Shown here: positions 63,669-64,000 of the stretch, in pieces | Numbering within the stretch: position 1 is the first letter of the stretch | Layout: every line of letters starts with the position of its first letter | NCBI GenBank assembly: GCA_000750105.3 | Contig: JPHH03000022.1 | Coordinates: 62,001 to 126,000 of the forward strand | Reading direction: 5' to 3' | Length of the DNA: 64,000 nucleotides | Source: Tolypocladium sp. Sup5 PDA-1 | Taxonomy: Eukaryota > Ascomycota > Sordariomycetes > Hypocreales > Ophiocordycipitaceae | Program-made: the position numbers and the translations under genes | The notes under the pieces: generated by a model | What the model saw: the letters and a program-made list of their open reading frames with translations, nothing else | Databases searched by the model: none | Told to the model about the DNA's origin: nothing

Positions 63669-64000
63669 CGCCAACGAGCGATTCTGGTAAGTGCGTGGCC
63701 CGGTAGCACTTGTCCTCGCGTCCTTCGCCAGCCCTATGGGCTGGGCCTGCAGCATGTCGTCACAACAGGCTCATTCTCGGCTTGGCACAAGACGCCGTTT
63801 TTGGTGCTAGGTTGCCTTGTCACGTGTGAGAGCAGCAGGCTGTCGCGCCGCCTCACCAACGGCGCATGTCAACTGACAGCCACGGGAACTAGATGCCTTG
63901 ACCCAGTCGTCTGCTCGACCGCAACGAGACACGCGGCTCCACCGCCCCGTTGGAGTTGCATTTCTTCCGGTGACATGTTGAAAGAGGCTGAGAAGAGGGC

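Larger units (their letters stand above)
57892..64000. other. Gene-free right end (6.1 kb), rich in short palindromic words and C/G tracts
   Basis: No reading frame in this stretch has recognisable protein sequence, and none can be joined to a family. It includes the HRD1 promoter at its left end. Contents seen: six exact TACGGAGTA/TACTCCGTA words (58352, 59537, 61345, 61369, 61569, 62754), five TACGGACTA/TAGTCCGTA words, C/G homopolymer runs (58483, 60977, 61096), and short tandem repeats (58191, 59965, 63627). GC content is similar to other intergenic DNA, so it is not an AT-rich RIP-altered block. It could be a long promoter, a non-coding RNA locus or a spacer. No repeat longer than about 40 bp was noticed. 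Confidence 0.5.

Noticed and set aside
1..64000. tRNA, 5S rRNA or snRNA genes
   Set aside because: I scanned for B-box-like GGTTCGAATCC and for obvious U6/5S motifs and saw none that would fold; a covariance-model search would be decisive.
1..64000. Secondary-metabolite or effector cluster
   Set aside because: No PKS, NRPS, terpene cyclase, P450 or small secreted Cys-rich protein genes are seen; content is housekeeping.

Overview
The window is nuclear DNA of a filamentous ascomycete, most likely a Sordariomycete and probably a member of the Hypocreales. The evidence is GC-rich coding sequence, short (about 50-110 nt) introns with GTANGT-type donors and CTGAC/CTAAC branch points, dense genes on both strands, and orthologues of typical fungal housekeeping genes. 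I rebuilt the spliced models by hand from splice signals, reading frame and protein-family conservation. I see no transposon, rRNA, tRNA, CRISPR or secondary-metabolite cluster.

Layout, left to right. A truncated GPC1-like gene lies at the left edge. It is followed by SMC1 (cohesin), TFA1 (TFIIE alpha), a family-X DNA polymerase (POL4), a MAPEG/MGST3-like membrane protein, the pseudo-carboxypeptidase ECM14, a Sec7-PH Arf exchange factor (SYT1-like), SRP72, an uncharacterised basic Ser-rich protein, an NCBP3-like cap-binding protein, and an OXNAD1-like oxidoreductase. Next come AP-1 gamma-adaptin (APL4), calmodulin, the syntaxin TLG2, a mitochondrial PPR-like protein, a cytochrome c oxidase subunit VIIa-like gene (COX7), clathrin light chain (CLC1), RTT103 and the mitochondrial ABC transporter MDL1. 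The last genes are the monoglyceride lipase YJU3, an Mn-type CDF transporter, glycogenin and the ERAD ubiquitin ligase HRD1. The final 6.1 kb shows no gene I can support.

The genes are mainly core machinery and do not form one pathway. Some themes recur: trans-Golgi/endosome traffic (APL4, TLG2, CLC1 within about 12 kb, plus an Arf-GEF), the ER (SRP72, HRD1), RNA polymerase II and mRNA (TFA1, NCBP3-like, RTT103), and mitochondria (OXNAD1-like, PPR-like, COX7, MDL1). The PPR-like gene and COX7 are divergent and share a 396-bp promoter region.

The most unusual signals are these. Short palindrome-related intergenic words (TACGGAGTA, TACGAAGTA, TACGGACTA and complements) total at least 28 exact copies in 64 kb, concentrated in the gene-free right end. 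At least two introns are invisible to ORF reading because they are multiples of three without stops (SYT1, glycogenin). Several start exons are tiny (3, 5 and 10 nt). Short linear motifs are repeated in the NCBP3-like protein (KELF) and in TFIIE alpha (FEDV). No obviously new multi-gene system was found.
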